Assembly (NCBI GenBank): GCA_950106755.1
Contig: OX467083.1
Location: 19,153,029 to 19,217,028 of the forward strand
Source: Climacium dendroides
Taxonomy: Eukaryota; Streptophyta; Bryopsida; Hypnales; Climaciaceae
Length of the DNA: 64,000 nucleotides
Direction: 5' to 3'
This document shows, piece after piece, positions 11,960 to 25,450 of the stretch (positions are counted from its first letter, which is position 1; each line of letters starts with the position of its first letter). The notes under the pieces were generated by a model, which saw only the letters and a list, made by a program, of their open reading frames with translations, did no database searches and was not told where the DNA came from. Both the position numbers and the translations under genes were made by a program.

Positions 11960-14900
11960 TTATCCAGGCATTTTCTTCAGCGTGTTTATGTACGTATAGC
12001 GAGAAAATAACACAAAAAGCCTCCGATACCTGCCACAGCACACATATTGTCTTAAAGTTAAAGCATTGAACTTTGTCATAAAATGCAGTACGAGGCTACA
12101 CCAATGACTTCGATTGCTTCAAGGGTCAGAAGTGCAAGATGCATTCACGCAATGACGAAATTTTCGGCGTAAATTGAAACAGGTGCTGGTGCATAGAACC
12201 ACCAGGTCGAAGTATTGCCAGGTTAGAGCTAAGAAACAGCTACCCAAAATTACAGCATTATCTTGGTTATTTTTGAAGCACCATTCCAGAGTGGAAAGTA
12301 AATATGACAAACCATATCAATCCTACCCTTAAATACATTGGAAATCTTAATCAGTGCAAACCACGCTAATCGATGCCGTGTTAGAGTTTAGAATTTCGGC
12401 GGTTAGCAAAAATTGAAGTACACGGTAAAGCGACATAGAGTAGAGTGTCCGTTGCATATGTGAGAGAAGCACATGCCCACATTCTACGAAAGGGTGTAGA
12501 GTTTGACTGCACTGATACAACAGCTATATTCAATATCACATTGTCAGAAATACTTCCTATCCAATATCTTCTGTTGAGAAAAACTTCGTGATGCAGATCC
12601 GAAAACTTACCAAACCCATTGGCTTTTGTGCTGACTCATGGCCACAATACTTGTCCATGGACTTGGATTGGCAAGATGGTGCACTTTGTCTTTGTGACTG
12701 ATAAAACGCTCGAGAAGAGGCGCGCAAAGCTCAAGTGGTCCAGAATACTTCCGCAGAATATTTGTACTAACCTAAAGATTTCACCAAGAGTACAGCCATA
12801 ATTTTATTCAGGTTCTACGAGGAATAAAGATCAGAACTAGGTCTATGGCAAACACTTCGTCCAGCTTCAAAAGAAACAGGGTTACTTAAAAATGTAAATA
12901 GCTGCAGAACAAGGAGGATGCAAGCTAGAGTAAGCAGCAATAGTCAATGTACTAAGCAGTATAACAAAGACAGCAGAAAGCTTACAAGTTCCCATCCTTG
13001 GAGAAACTCTTTGACAGAGCCGCCTTTGCTCTTTGTTGCTTTTCCTTCTTCCAACAAAAAAGTTCTACATTCACGACATAAAGCGGGTCAAGTTCGTCCT
13101 GAGTTTGTTTCCGATGAGCAAAACTTGTAAGAATTGATGATCGTTTGCCATTGTTGCCACCCATTGCAGTAAATTCCAATGCACCTTATGGCAAAAGACA
13201 GTTGCTATAAATGTACACATATCTCGGCATTTTAGTGCTGCAGCTCCTGATACTTACCGTACTCCACTATGAACTGCACGGTGGTTAGGATGTCCAGAGA
13301 TACCATAATCGTCGAAAGTCAAGATCTGCCACCAAAGCACAAAATACGTTCTTTTAAGGAAACTCAATGTCGAAGGCATCCAACAGAAGCCACGTTAGAT
13401 TTAACCTCCTGAAGTTCATGTCCAAGAAATAGGGCAGAATAACGGACACAAGGAAAGCACGATCTCAAAGTTCCCAAAATCAATGCCATGGAATGTACAG
13501 CATATAAACAAATACGCATTGCAAACATATAAGACATAAGACGTGAGGAGAGAGAAAGACCATGATTTTTATGACAAACCATGGATAAATGCTAAGAAAG
13601 ACTCTGACCTGAGCAGAATGTAGGAAGGTACAACTAGCAAACTATAGGAAAAGAGCTTACGACTTGTATGCTGTGATCTGCTACGGTTTGCCTTAAGAGT
13701 TTCACAATCAGTGACTGATCCCATAGACTTGAGAAACCATCCTGCATCGGAAAATGGGAATCCTTCTTAATACCATCGCAGTCACAGATATTTGCGACCA
13801 TGTATAACTAGGAAATCCAGATTTTGCTATGCGTGCCATAACTTGCCTTTGCATAGACAAACGAGAAACGTCAATGGAAGAAACGACGGAGCAGAAGAAG
13901 AAACGCACTTGAAGGGCTGGATGGTCTACAACATCGACACATTCTGTTGGAATCTGCCCCCACCACCTCAAACATTTGAGTGCAACATAAACTAGGTCGG
14001 CGAAATATAATCAAAGAAATTACGTGCACGAGATGACAGTACTTTGTAACATTCAGACCATTACAAGTACTACTAACTGACTCACAAGGAGATACAGATG
14101 TACATCCACGTACCTAGCAGTCGTTCAACTCAAATGCTTCAGAACAACAGTGAATTTACTCTTTCACAAGCAGAGTACTTGTTAATTTATGAATTTACTA
14201 AGTCGCAATTTCTTATAATGTTTCCATTTCAATCTAAAGTGGCGCAATGCCAGATCGCTTGTTTACGAGATGTACCTTGAGGACAGAACATGCGATTGCC
14301 ATCTCTGACTTGCGCACGGTACCAAGTCCATCAGCGTTACCTGCAGTACATCTCCAAACACCCGAATGTAATAATTATGTTGATAAATTCCATAAGTGGT
14401 CGTACCACAACAATAAAATGCGTAACTTAAGATGGAGATAGACCTGTTGAGTAACACAGTGCGCGGATATTGTAGAGGTCAAGCTGAGCAAGCGACAGCA
14501 GAGTCGGACCAAAAAACCTGCGTGAGAAGCGACTGACATTTTAGCTTTCAAGAACTTTGAAAAGCCCTAATTGCTGACAATGAAAATGAAATTGGAGGTT
14601 ACAAAACAGAGCTCAATTTCACTCACATGGATTCGTCATCCGGGTGTGCCACTACCAACAGGACATTGATCTTTCCTCCATTCGCAAAATCTAAAAGGCA
14701 GGATAGCAGATCAGACACTAGTGATTCAAATCTAGGTCTAATCATAATCTATTCAAATTCTCTGAAATTCTACGCAATCCCATATACACACGAAATCAAG
14801 AGACCGCCTCCCAAAGTAGCAAAATCGGGCTCAGGACATACGATTGAAGACCCACTTTGAACAGAAGGCAGCGGCCGCGGTTGCAATGCCCGAGAATGCT

Positions 14901-14961
14901 GTACGAAGTAAAAGAAAGGTACCAGCAACGCAATCCCTAATGAAATCCCCGCCAGCAACAT
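11960..14961 (-). CDS. PIGL: N-acetylglucosaminyl-phosphatidylinositol de-N-acetylase (PIG-L family), 10 exons
   Basis: The enzyme removes the acetyl group from GlcNAc-PI on the cytosolic face of the ER, the second step of GPI-anchor synthesis. Exons: 14961-14790, 14690-14627, 14517-14444, 14340-14276, 13953-13909, 13741-13661, 13325-13258, 13064-12986, 12771-12611, 12029-11960. All junctions are GT-AG, phases agree, and the total is 879 nt or 292 residues. A hydrophobic anchor (residues 1-20) starts the protein. The LmbE/PIG-L signature VVAHPDDESM is at 70-79 (metal and catalytic HPDD), then GNADGLGTVRKSE near 104-116, FDDYGISGHPNHR at 171-183 with the second metal-binding His site, and AMSQHKSQWVW near the end. 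The chosen ATG is the only one in frame after an upstream TGA and places the anchor at the very N terminus. Exon 1's donor (GTGTAT) was chosen by phase and is the least certain. Length is slightly above the usual 250-270 residues. Confidence 0.95.
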
Positions 14962-15461
14962 TGTGTGCAGCAGTGCATTGATCGCCTTCCAATGCGATGA
15001 ACTAAGCTTCAGCAAAAGCAATCGAAAGACCTCGAGCAAGCGTGGGAATCACCGTCCTCAACGCGCCCAAGCCAGCTCCTAATTGTACACGTGGCACGAA
15101 ACTATTGAGATTTCTATTTTTTAAAATGAGGTGGCGGGTCCACGTCATACCAAAGAAGAACTCAGAGTTTCGACCCTGTTATTGAAACTCTTTGTGAAGT
15201 CAAGTCGGACGCGACTCTCTTGTAAAAGAAATTGAGGATTGGTGTGGCAAGATTCGCATTGAGTGATTGGAAGTGCAGATTGTGCATGCCATGCTTCAGT
15301 TCACGATTGTGAATGTTCCTGGGATTTTCGGCTAATTGGAAGAGCTAGGGTTTGCAAGATTACGATTACAGTGCTCGGAATCTAGTACACTGACGAATTT
15401 ATCGGAAAGCTTTTTCTTAGAAGATTGTTTCGCTCCGTGTTGAGATCGAAGCTCAAGCGCC
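14962..15461. promoter_or_regulatory. Shared head-to-head promoter region of PIG-L and TRAPPC2L
   Basis: Two housekeeping genes start in opposite directions with 500 bp between their ATGs. The stretch must hold both 5' UTRs and core promoters. No obvious TATA box stands at a fitting distance for either gene. This arrangement suggests, but does not prove, a bidirectional promoter. Confidence 0.55.
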
Positions 15462-16727
15462 ATGATTGTGTGTGTAGCGGTCGTGGGACACAACGTACGA
15501 CCTCAATTGTTCCCTTTACAGTGTTTTCTTCTGAATCAGATATTAGGTTATTGTTGCGTGACTTACTGTAGAACATGTTTGTACTTTTGTTTGCGGACGG
15601 CTTGTTTGAAATCCTTGCCTGAAGTGAATGAATATTTTCCCTCGTGATCTTTGTTGTTGAGGTGGATTGGTTTCGGGAGAGGAGATTGATCTTCCTGTGG
15701 AACTGCAGAACAATCCTCTGTATCTGCAAAGCTTTATCGACGATGATAACACCCTACAATTCCACTACATCGTTCACTGCTCTTTGGATGTAATCGAAGA
15801 GAAAGGTATGCGTATTTCGACATCCTAGGGTTAGGTGGCATTCTATTTCTTCGGTCTGGCCTCTGTGGCTGTTCATGCTATTTATTGTTGAACATATCAA
15901 TTGTTCGCGCCCCATGATTTGAGGATTCACCGTAACAATGTCTCTTTCTCGTTTTTCTGGCAGTCAGCAACTCAAAAAGATCGGGTTTGAATGTGAATGA
16001 GACGTTCTTGGGACTCCTTTACCCGACAGAAGACTATAAAGTGTAAGTTCAATCTCCAGTGGGCTTGCTCAAAGTTAATAGCATTGAATTCTGGAAGATT
16101 TAATAAGCAATCTTTGGTCTGAACAATTTTTGCGATACAGGTTCGGGTACATGAGTAACACAAAAATCAAGTTTGTCCTGGTGACTACTGATCAAGATTC
16201 GAAGGATGCTGATGTCCGCAACGTACGTCTCAAGCATCATTGTTTATTCCATGTCTTGTGTGTTTATCTCCATTGTGTGCTTCAGCAATCTGAATCTTTA
16301 CTTCCTAAAGACCTAAATTGAGCCTCGCTTCGTTTGGGGGGTTTATGGAAGTTTTCTCTTGTTCAATTTTATTTATTTATTGACAAACTTATGCAATTTT
16401 CTACACCAATTCTACTGATAAATGAATTAGCCTCATCTTCTTTCAATTATTGTCACAATTTGATCAATCGAATTGTTTACATCCTTGGTCCCTTAGGGAT
16501 TAACAAGCGTCCCATCATGGTATATGAGGAACAGGTATCTATTCTCATGTGCAAGTCTAACGTTAGGATTGTCGTTGGCTGTCTAGTTTTTCCGTCGTCT
16601 TCATGCAGCATACGTAGATGCAGCATCCAACCCTTTCCACGTACCAGGGAAGAAAATCACTTCAGCAGTCTTTGCCGGGCGAGTTAGCAACATCGTGAAG
16701 TCGTTCGGCATTAGTGCTCCGGCGTAA
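15462..16727 (+). CDS. TRAPPC2L: TRAPP complex subunit 2-like protein (TRAPPC2L / Tca17 family), 5 exons
   Basis: A small longin-fold adaptor of the TRAPP tethering complex, which acts in ER-Golgi and Golgi traffic. Exons: 15462-15494, 15709-15805, 15964-16042, 16141-16222, 16587-16727. All are GT-AG with consistent phases, totalling 432 nt or 143 residues, close to the roughly 140 residues normal for the family. The protein begins MIVCVAVVGHNNNPLYLQSF. It then has FHYIVHCSLDVIEEK (residues 27-41), ETFLGLLYPTEDYKVFGYMS, a strand-forming TKIKFVLVTT, and ends with FHVPGKKITS and VSNIVKSFGI. The phrase LGLLYPTEDYKV(Y/F)GY is a family hallmark. The start is clear because the first residues match the family N terminus. 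The gene is divergent from PIG-L. Confidence 0.95.
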
Positions 16728-17720
16728 AAGGCTCTTTCAATTTGATTTACAATTTCTCAATGCTCAGTTGTGAATCTACGTTTCTGCTACAAATGCAAGG
16801 GCATTTATGCAAGAAACCAGACCATTTGTAATGCTTTTTCAATCCTGAAAATTTTCATTCAAACCAATGTCTGAGCTTTTGCCTTTGGTTTACACCTTGT
16901 GTAGTGTGCAATCATATTCCAGACATACACCTGTGAGTCTTTGCCTTGCACAAGAAGAGTTGATGCATCTCAGGGAGTCGAAGTCCCTACCAGTTGTATG
17001 TGAAGTAGTTGAACTGCAAATCATTCTTTTTTCAGTGTTGATTGATATTGTGTGTGCCAGCCATCACAGCAGGATAGACCGTCACCTAACTTCCGTTGGA
17101 CTCACCAGATGTCCAGAACGTCACACTATGTAGCTCATCTGAAAGCATTCCATATCTGTCAGTGGTGTCTGAAATTGTGCAGGAGTGACCGGCCTACCTC
17201 TACCAGCAGAGTCTGATGTTTTACAGACTGCAGCTGAAGATGTACAGCAAGTGTGGCACGTCTGCTCAGCACTTGTGCAGGATTGCCTGGTGCTTGCAAT
17301 CTGACTGCTGCCGTTGGAAATCTGTGCACAGACACTACTGTAAGCTCGCACAGGGGTGTTCACTGTTCGCATGACTTTCCAAGGATCCCAGCCCTTGCCA
17401 TCTTCATGCTTTGCTCATGTTGGGTCTTCGTCACACTTGGAATGGGGTGATTCTCTTTGCCGCAACTTGGAATTGCACTCCAAGTTAAGTACACTCAACT
17501 CTCTGTAATGACACTGCTTTGCCTCGCCTTGTCTTGGGAAAACAAATGGGCTCCTTGCACATGTGTTCAGAACTTGACAAGTGGATGAGCACAGGATATA
17601 CTCCTAATGCGCAATTACAAAGAATGTGCAATTACAGAGTTTGTCATGGACCTGTGGATGTTCACAGGATATTCAATGAACGTCCGATCACAAAATGTGT
17701 CATTAGAGAAGGTTGGGGTT
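16728..17720. other. Downstream flank of TRAPPC2L with a short duplication
   Basis: Holds the likely 3' UTR, though no poly(A) signal could be fixed. A tandem duplication of about 73 bp lies at 17580-17708: GTGGATG, then CACAGGATAT, then an AAA-ATGTG-ATTA pattern occurs twice. Open frames here lack any recognisable motif. Confidence 0.45.
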
Positions 17721-20700
17721 TGTAAAATTAAATTTTCCACCTCCTTCAACTCAAAGGTTAACCCTTAAACGCCTCTACCCTCTTGTCAAATTTTGGCACA
17801 TTTTTCTTATATCTTTGTCCAAAAATATTATTGACCACAATTTCATGAAATTGGTCTATAAGGAAGGTTGTCTATTCAACATTCAAGTATTACATTGAAT
17901 GAATGAGAAGTTGTTTGGATGAAATAGTGCCTTCAAGCTTTTCATTCATCATCCAAAATATAGATGTCACAGCTCTTAAAAGTTAACCTCTAAAAGAATG
18001 AACCTTTTATGACCACGTTTTCAAATTCAAAATCCTCCATTTGGCGATTTCATATTAATGAAAAAATATTATATTTATTTTTCAAAGATGGAATTACAAG
18101 TCTTGTATAAGTCATAAAAATTTTAGATTTATTTTTGAGAATTTCAAATTATTGTAAATTTTGAATAAAAAGTAAAAAAAAACATATTAATACAAAACAT
18201 ACTTCAAAAATAAGAATTTTCTTCACAAATGTCTATTAGCCCTTGGTGTACAACATTGTAGTGCAAATCAATTTACCAAGTCATTCTAATCCTAGAAAAT
18301 TAATATTCCATGATTATAGTTCCAAAGTTCAAATTGCAACAAAATATTGAATTTAAAGAATTTTTCAAATTTTCAAATCGGGATTTTAGTCATTGAAGAA
18401 CCAATCAACCATATTATGATCATTATCCAACTTTGGAAAAAATTTCAAATGGAAAAAAAAACTCAAATTAATTTTTTCAATGCAAACTAGATCAAGTTTT
18501 TTATACCAAAAAATTTGCAAAGTGTTGTAAAGTTTATTATTTGGAAAAGTATTGGTGTTCTCATTGTAAAATTCTATACTTCTTTCACAAATCAACTAAA
18601 ATTGCAACTTGGGCCAATTATAAAAACACTCACACTAAAGATAGAAATTTTATTTTTAGCAAATTTTTGAAGTTAAATCTTTAAATCTCATTTGAATCAA
18701 ATTTCACCCATATTGATATTTTCTACTCTTGATGCATAACACCGTCTCTTTTTATGCAAACTTCAAAAAAGATAGCCCCAAACCCATAGGTCTTTCCAAA
18801 TTAAATTATACTTGATAAGCTTCATATCATTAGTTTGATTTGAATTCAAAAAGGTTTATTTCAAGATAATGGAGCAAAAGTCATCAAAACATATTATACA
18901 CAAGATGATCCCTAGATTTACCATTTTTGTGTAGGAAAGTCAAAAATATCACAAGGAAAAATTGAACATCAATCATTAAAGATACTTTCAAATAAATCCC
19001 CCTTCATCCCAATTGGATTTAATAACAAGGTTTTTTCTATCCTTGAAGACTCTCTAAAAGCATCCAAAGGACACAAAACATATTCTCATGCATTTTAGAA
19101 TTAAGCAAAGCTTTCAAGAGTAATTGCTTTTATGCTTCAAAAAAGTTCAAGTAAGATAAATGCAACCTACTAATTGCCGCTATAGCAATTGCAGATACAT
19201 ACCATTATTAAACGTTATAAAAAGAGTAGATCTTATTGGCAAGTGAAAGGGAATTCCAACAAATTCTGTGCTTGTACACTCTATTAATAAATTATAATTT
19301 TTTTAAGTATAATAAATAATTGTACCAAAAATTGACTTTAGGCTATTAGAGACTCTTGTATTTTAATTGAGTGCACATTGCGTAATCAATATCTAGTTTT
19401 AGTATCACTTTTTGGTCGATGTATACATATTGTTTTTGGCCAATGATGATTTTGTGTGACTATGCAAGTCTTTTATGGAAGTGTTTTAACCTTTCAAATT
19501 AAGGCTTTTGCAGGGTTTGTTGTAAAGTACAAAGTTCAATTGTAGTAGATAAAATGCTTAAGAATAATTTGTTGGTGAATTATTTGAAGACAACAAATGA
19601 ATGAATGAAAATATTTGAATCAATTCTTAATAAAATTCACTTATTGCATAGCCATTTTGAAGGGTCTTTTAGAGTTTGAGGCATATAGATATTGTTTATG
19701 AATATCATCATTGAAGTGGAGATTGAATTTGTAAAATTGTGTTTCTTTTTTTCAATTGTTGGCATCTAAGTAATTTCTCATGTTAAAAATCAATGACTAT
19801 AATACCTAAAAATATAAAGTTCAAGTAGAAAAACAAAGAATATTAAGTCTTAGGGGGGTGTTTAGAGAAATAAAGATTTTGTCCAAGAAGTAAAGAGACA
19901 ACTTTCTCGACAAACCTAGATTTTTTCAAAGACAATGTTGGTGCCCCTTGATAAAAAAAAGATTAGAGGTGGCTAAGTTTACAAAAAAAATATGGAATGC
20001 TAGTTGCTATAGCCAAAAAAAATGAAATGTAAATGATAAATAGTACATAAAGCTTTGCAAATTAGCAAAATTGTCAATTATATGACATGTTGTAATGTAT
20101 GTCTAAATGAAAGATCTAAAATTTCTCTCCAACATGACATGTATTGTGATGTCTTCAAAGATTCACCTCCAAGAGTAGCATGAGACTAGGCTATTTCTAG
20201 AAATATACCTTCAAATATGGTAGGACATTGTATTCTCACAAAATGCAAAACGAAATTTACATCATATCAAATGAAAGAAAGAAGAGAGAAAATTTGGCAA
20301 TGAAGAGCTTTCAGTTGTATGGTAGCTTTCAACAATTTTGTTGTGTTGACAATGCTAAGCTTTGTGAAGTGTTCCTTGGCCTACGAATATGGCAAAATTT
20401 TAGGAGACTAAACCTCATATACTAGTACAAGTGGCTCCATTAGTAAAGTTTGCTTTATAGCAACATCCAAGGTTGGATCAAAAGCATTGTCTTTGTGTCC
20501 TTTGAAAATGTTGGTTTTGCTTAGAGTTATTTATTTTGAAAAAGAAAACACAACTTTCAATTTGCACACAAAAAGATATTATATTGCTTGGTACTTTCTT
20601 GTAGTTTGTTCAAGAGCCTACAAAATAGTTAAATTTTAAAAAATTCAACATATAAACAAATTCAATGGTGGCAAACTTTGATAACTTTAAGGCCAAAAAC

Positions 20701-21924
20701 GTTGAGTTGTTTGAAAATGGTAATTCCAAACCATGACAACAACAAAGACAAGAAATGAGGGAATTTGGCAAAGACATCTAAAACAAATAATCAAAATCAT
20801 TCTATTCAATATGTTGTGTGCTTTTGTTGAAGTGTGTAATTATTTATGGTTATAATTGTTGAGGTAATTAAGACTTAAAATTAAAACAAACTTTCATTAA
20901 ATTAAATCATTACATCATTTACTTTTAAAATCAATAGAGAAGATATTCGTACATAATTTTTATTAAAATTCACAAAAGTCAACTATTTTCAATTAGGATT
21001 CATAACCACTTATTCAAAAATTATCACTTAATAATTTATGGTAGATATTATACTTTGAAATTTTTCAATTTCTTTGAATTTGTGATTTGCAAAAAAATTA
21101 GCAAATAGTGATTTCAAATATTTTCAAATTCAACTTGAGTTTCTCAAGCTATTTAAAAGATAACTCATTTATCATAGAAAGCATTAGACTTGTACAAATT
21201 TTTGGTCAAATAATTGTTTTTGAGTGACAACCTTTGATTTTTTAAAAAGAAATGTGGTTAGTGAGTGACCAACTAAAAATTTGGATAGGTTCCTACAAAT
21301 TTTGTTTTGAATATTAATAAACCTTCATAAATTTTTTTGATACAAATAAAAGGAATTATATCCTCCTTCCAAGAATCTATTTTCTTTTTTGATTGAGTGA
21401 CGAGATTAAAAAGGACCTTGACCAAAGTATTTTGAGATGAGCAAGAAACTTTAGATAGCATGTGCAAGAGTTCTCCTCTAATTTCAAATTTTAGATGATA
21501 ATTTGAGAGATCAAATGAGAATTTAGTTCCAATCCCTCTTTGGTCTATAATATTTTTTTTCAATTTTACAAATAGATCTAAAAGTTTACTTAGTTACCTA
21601 CAATTTTTAGTTGGACATATTTTGAAAGAAATTGAATTGGCCATTGTAATAAAAAAAAATTGACATATTACTCACAACACAATCACTACCTTTGACTTGA
21701 TTGTGAGAGGTTGTGCTTCAATTTATCTCACATTTTAGACTGTTGTACCTTCTATTGCCCCACTTGTATAAAGAACTTATTTTTTCCCTATATTACAAAC
21801 ATTTAGAAGACTGTAAAGCTTTGTAATACACATATAGTCTAGTTTGCATGCAAAATTCAATACAAATTGTATTCAAAAATATAAATTTGAATGCTATATT
21901 ATTTTTCTCACTTTAATTAAGATT

Positions 21925-22460
21925 GTAGCAAGGTATATCTTGAATTATCATTTTAAGACAATAGCAAGGAGGTGAGACATACATTCATCCTCTTGATATT
22001 ATATTTATTGTAGAAGGTTCTTGTTTTAATTGAGATTCTAGTAAGTATATTGTTGAAATTACTATTTTTAAAAACAACAACAATGTGAGATACATCTCCA
22101 TTCCTACACTCCATCTCATATTTATTGTAGAAGGTTAAGCATATCCTTGACTTCCATCACTTCCTTATGAGGATAGGCATATGCGTGATCAATTTTTTTG
22201 TACCATACTAGTATTTATTGTAGAAGATTTGACATATATATGCACCACTCATTATATTCTGACTTAAATCACTTGACTTCCTCACCCCATTGGATTTATT
22301 TGCCTCCTTCATTTTATTAAATAGTTATTATAGGAATTTTGGTATATACCAAATTTCATCACTTTTTGATATATTTATTGTAGAAGATTATATGTATTGG
22401 CAAGGTATTGTTCAAATTACTATGCATTTAGATGGAAGCAAGGAGGGAAATGTTACCACA
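21925..22460. repeat. Degenerate tandem repeat marked by TATTTATTGTAGAAGG
   Basis: TATTTATTGTAGAAG recurs at about 22002, 22119, 22212 and 22372. It is preceded by diverged forms of a part containing GCAAGG, GTGAGACATACAT-like phrases and AAATTACTATTT. Spacing is 117, 93 and 160 bp, so units have gained or lost sequence. Confidence 0.65.
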
Positions 22461-24390
22461 TGAGTGTAGAGCATAGATCATAGATTGGGGATCTCAAGTA
22501 ACTTTTCTTAAGTTTTGGAGTTTAAAAAAGTGAAGCCCTATGACCATAAGTATCAAGGATCTAAAATTGTGCAAGAAATAGGTGCATCAAATTTGAGTGG
22601 ATGTAAAGCTCAAATAATTCTATAAATAAAATTTCGCTCTTCAAATTCTCTTTATCACATGTATTATTATTACACAATGGAAGTATAAAGAATAACTTCA
22701 TTTGAATTAGAAATTAATAAAATAAAAACAAGCATCAATTGCTTGAGTCTTCCCACTAAAAAGAAAATGATTAATTCTACACAAAATTGCATCACACTAC
22801 ATTTGACAAAAGTCATGGCCTCTCTAGTGCTACCTTTTGTAAGGGATAGGTTCACTTGCTATGATGATGAAGACTAAAAACTAATAGATGAAGATGAAAG
22901 AGAGTAGTTCTTAGACTCATCAACACTATGTGCTAATGAGATGTCTAGCAAGAAATATTAGAAGCATATAGTTTGAGATGGCATTTATACTATATATGGA
23001 TAAATAAAAATCAACTACTAAATTTTGTATTTTTTTAAAGAATTGAGCAATGTCCTAGGTAATTTGCTTACTCGGTTCTTTTCATTGTGATTGCACTCCT
23101 TAATCTTGTTGAATTTTTAAAATTTTAGCATTCCACCATATGTTTTGATACAATACATTACACGAACACAATTTCTTTTTATACAATCATTCTCCACAAT
23201 TTTGCATGGTAAAGAAGAACAACACATGAGACTAAAGAAGTTTTAAAGCAACAATTCAAGTTATTATTTACTACATCTTAAAAAAATTTAAAAAAAATAC
23301 ATGCAAAATATTTTTTTTAATATTTATGTAAATTATAGAATCTTACAAAGAAAATTGATCCCATAGGTTTAACTAAAATGAATTGTACCAAATAATATCT
23401 AAGTTGACTTATTTGGTTAGAATCCTTGTGACGATTTGTTTATACAATTATCTATAGTGTCTATGGGTGATTTTCTATATGGAAAACATGCGACTATAAA
23501 AGTAAATTTGGTTTCCATTTATAGTTACTTGAGCCTCAAGTATTGAATTCAATCTTTTGTGCTTTCTACTTATTAATAATATTAATAAGTAATAACTTCA
23601 TTAATTATAGACTAAAACATAAAACGCAATAGTTTAGGATGTAAATTGAATGATATATGACTAATTTTTGCTCAATCATCATTCATCTTTATTTTTTCTA
23701 CTATCAAATCATTGGTCTTATTGTTTGATTGAATATATATTGAGGTTTAAGGTAAGGTATGATTGAAGTTAACAATGAAAATCCAAAAATTATTGCATTT
23801 TGACAAAGACTATTTTGAAACTTAACCCTTTAGTGTCTAAGAAGCCCAAATTGGGTCTCATGTTTTTTTCAGCAACTTTAGAGATTTTATAAGGGGATTT
23901 TTATTTATTTAAATAATTATTTATTTAAACCAATGAATGCAATGTTCTTCACTCAAGATAATTATATAATAAAAAATTTCATTTAGATTATGCTTTCTAC
24001 AAAACATTCAATCAAAGTCCACTACTTGAAATAGTGAATTCTCAGTATGTAAAGGGTTAAAGCATTCCATAACTATAAGATATAAATCTATACATCTTTG
24101 AAGCAACCAAAATTTAAAGATTTAAAAAAGTCAACTTGTAGTTTCAAAATCCAAATTCAATATCAAAAATGTCAATATTGACTACAAAAAAAGACCCTCA
24201 ACATCCAAAAGACCTTTGTCATATACTACATCATATATAAAAAACATAAAATACTTCAATGCCTTCCAACATAGTCAAAGTCCAGCTTGTTAAACTCTCT
24301 CACCAAATTTCAAGCACTAAGAAAATCCAACTCCATGACTTAGTCACAACACAACTATGTTTTCAGTACTAACTAAAGCTCCAATTAAAA

Positions 24391-24424
24391 TTCCTCATAA
24401 CTTTCAATTGAAAGTTATGAGGAA
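24391..24424. repeat. Perfect 34-bp palindrome
   Basis: TTCCTCATAACTTTCAA is followed directly by its reverse complement, with no spacer. Imperfect pairing extends outward (AATTAAAA on the left, TTAATTAAAA on the right). It could form a cruciform or mark the core of a small inverted-repeat element. Confidence 0.9.
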
Positions 24425-25214
24425 GTTAATTAAAATGCAATGATTCAAAGCTTTCCATCTATATATAAATCAAGTATTAGATCCATTGTTATACTATCCA
24501 AAAAATCTTTCATTAATTTAAATTTTATAGAAAAATATGCAATTCTTTTGGCCTTTATCGGTGCTCATCGGTACCAACATGCATCTTTAAATTATTGTAA
24601 ATCTCAAACATTTTTGTCCCATAAATAACTTGTTAATAAGAATCTTTGGAGCTTGCAATTTTCCAAAATATTTCCAATAAAATTTAACAATACCTTTTTA
24701 AACTAAAGTTTTGAAAGGGTCCCTAAAGACTCAAAGTGCAATAATTGTAAAATTCATTTAAAAAAATATATATATTATGTATACATGAATACATGAATAG
24801 TTTGACAGGGCTAAGTGACTGCCACATTGGATAATAATAATTTCCTATTTTTTAAATTATTTACAAATAATAATATTTAAAAATATTTAAAAACATTTAG
24901 ACACATTGTCATGGTTCATAGGCCTAAAACAATCTTTTAGAGGCCTACAAAAACATCCATTAAGAGATGACGTTATTACTATGGGACCTTGGGTGTAGTT
25001 GAAGTTTTCATAAAAGTCTTTAAAACATTAGTTTTAAAAATTCTTTTAGTTATTTTCCTTAATCTATTGGAAGACCTTTAAAGCCTTGAGGTGTAATTGT
25101 TGTTTTTATGTTTTTTTAAGCGGACAGAAGTATATGAAAGAAAAAAGAATAGAGCTTTGTCTAATTTCCTAGAAAGAATTGCCACCTAAAGGTATAAAAT
25201 CTATCAATGCATAA

Positions 25215-25450
25215 TCAATGATGCTAGCACTTGAGTGTAGAGATGTGAGCCTAAAAGCCTTGAAACTAGTTGTAAATATGTACCTACAACCATTTGAAGG
25301 TATTTATAACATATGTTTACTACTACACGGAAAGGGGCTATAATATAGGTACCTATAATATAGACACCTATAACTATAGAAGGTGTCTATAATATAGGTT
25401 CTTAGGCTCATGGGCTCATAAATTTTATACTCACAAACTAGCACTCCTTA
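25215..25450. repeat. Foldback-like AT-rich repeat, inverted relative to the copy at 8735-8950
   Basis: The right part, read on the minus strand, has TGCTAGTTTGTGAGTA, ATGAGCC, TGAGCCTAAGAACCTA, TATTATAGACACCTTC and TATAGGTACCTATATTATAG. The copy near 8735-8950 on the plus strand has GCTAGCATGTGAGCCTAAG, TCATGAGC, TATTATAGGTACTTATG and TATAGACACCTTCCATTG in the same order. The left part of this locus (GCTAGCACTTGAGTG, GTGAGCCTAAAAGCC) pairs with the right part, which gives an inverted repeat. Confidence 0.65.
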
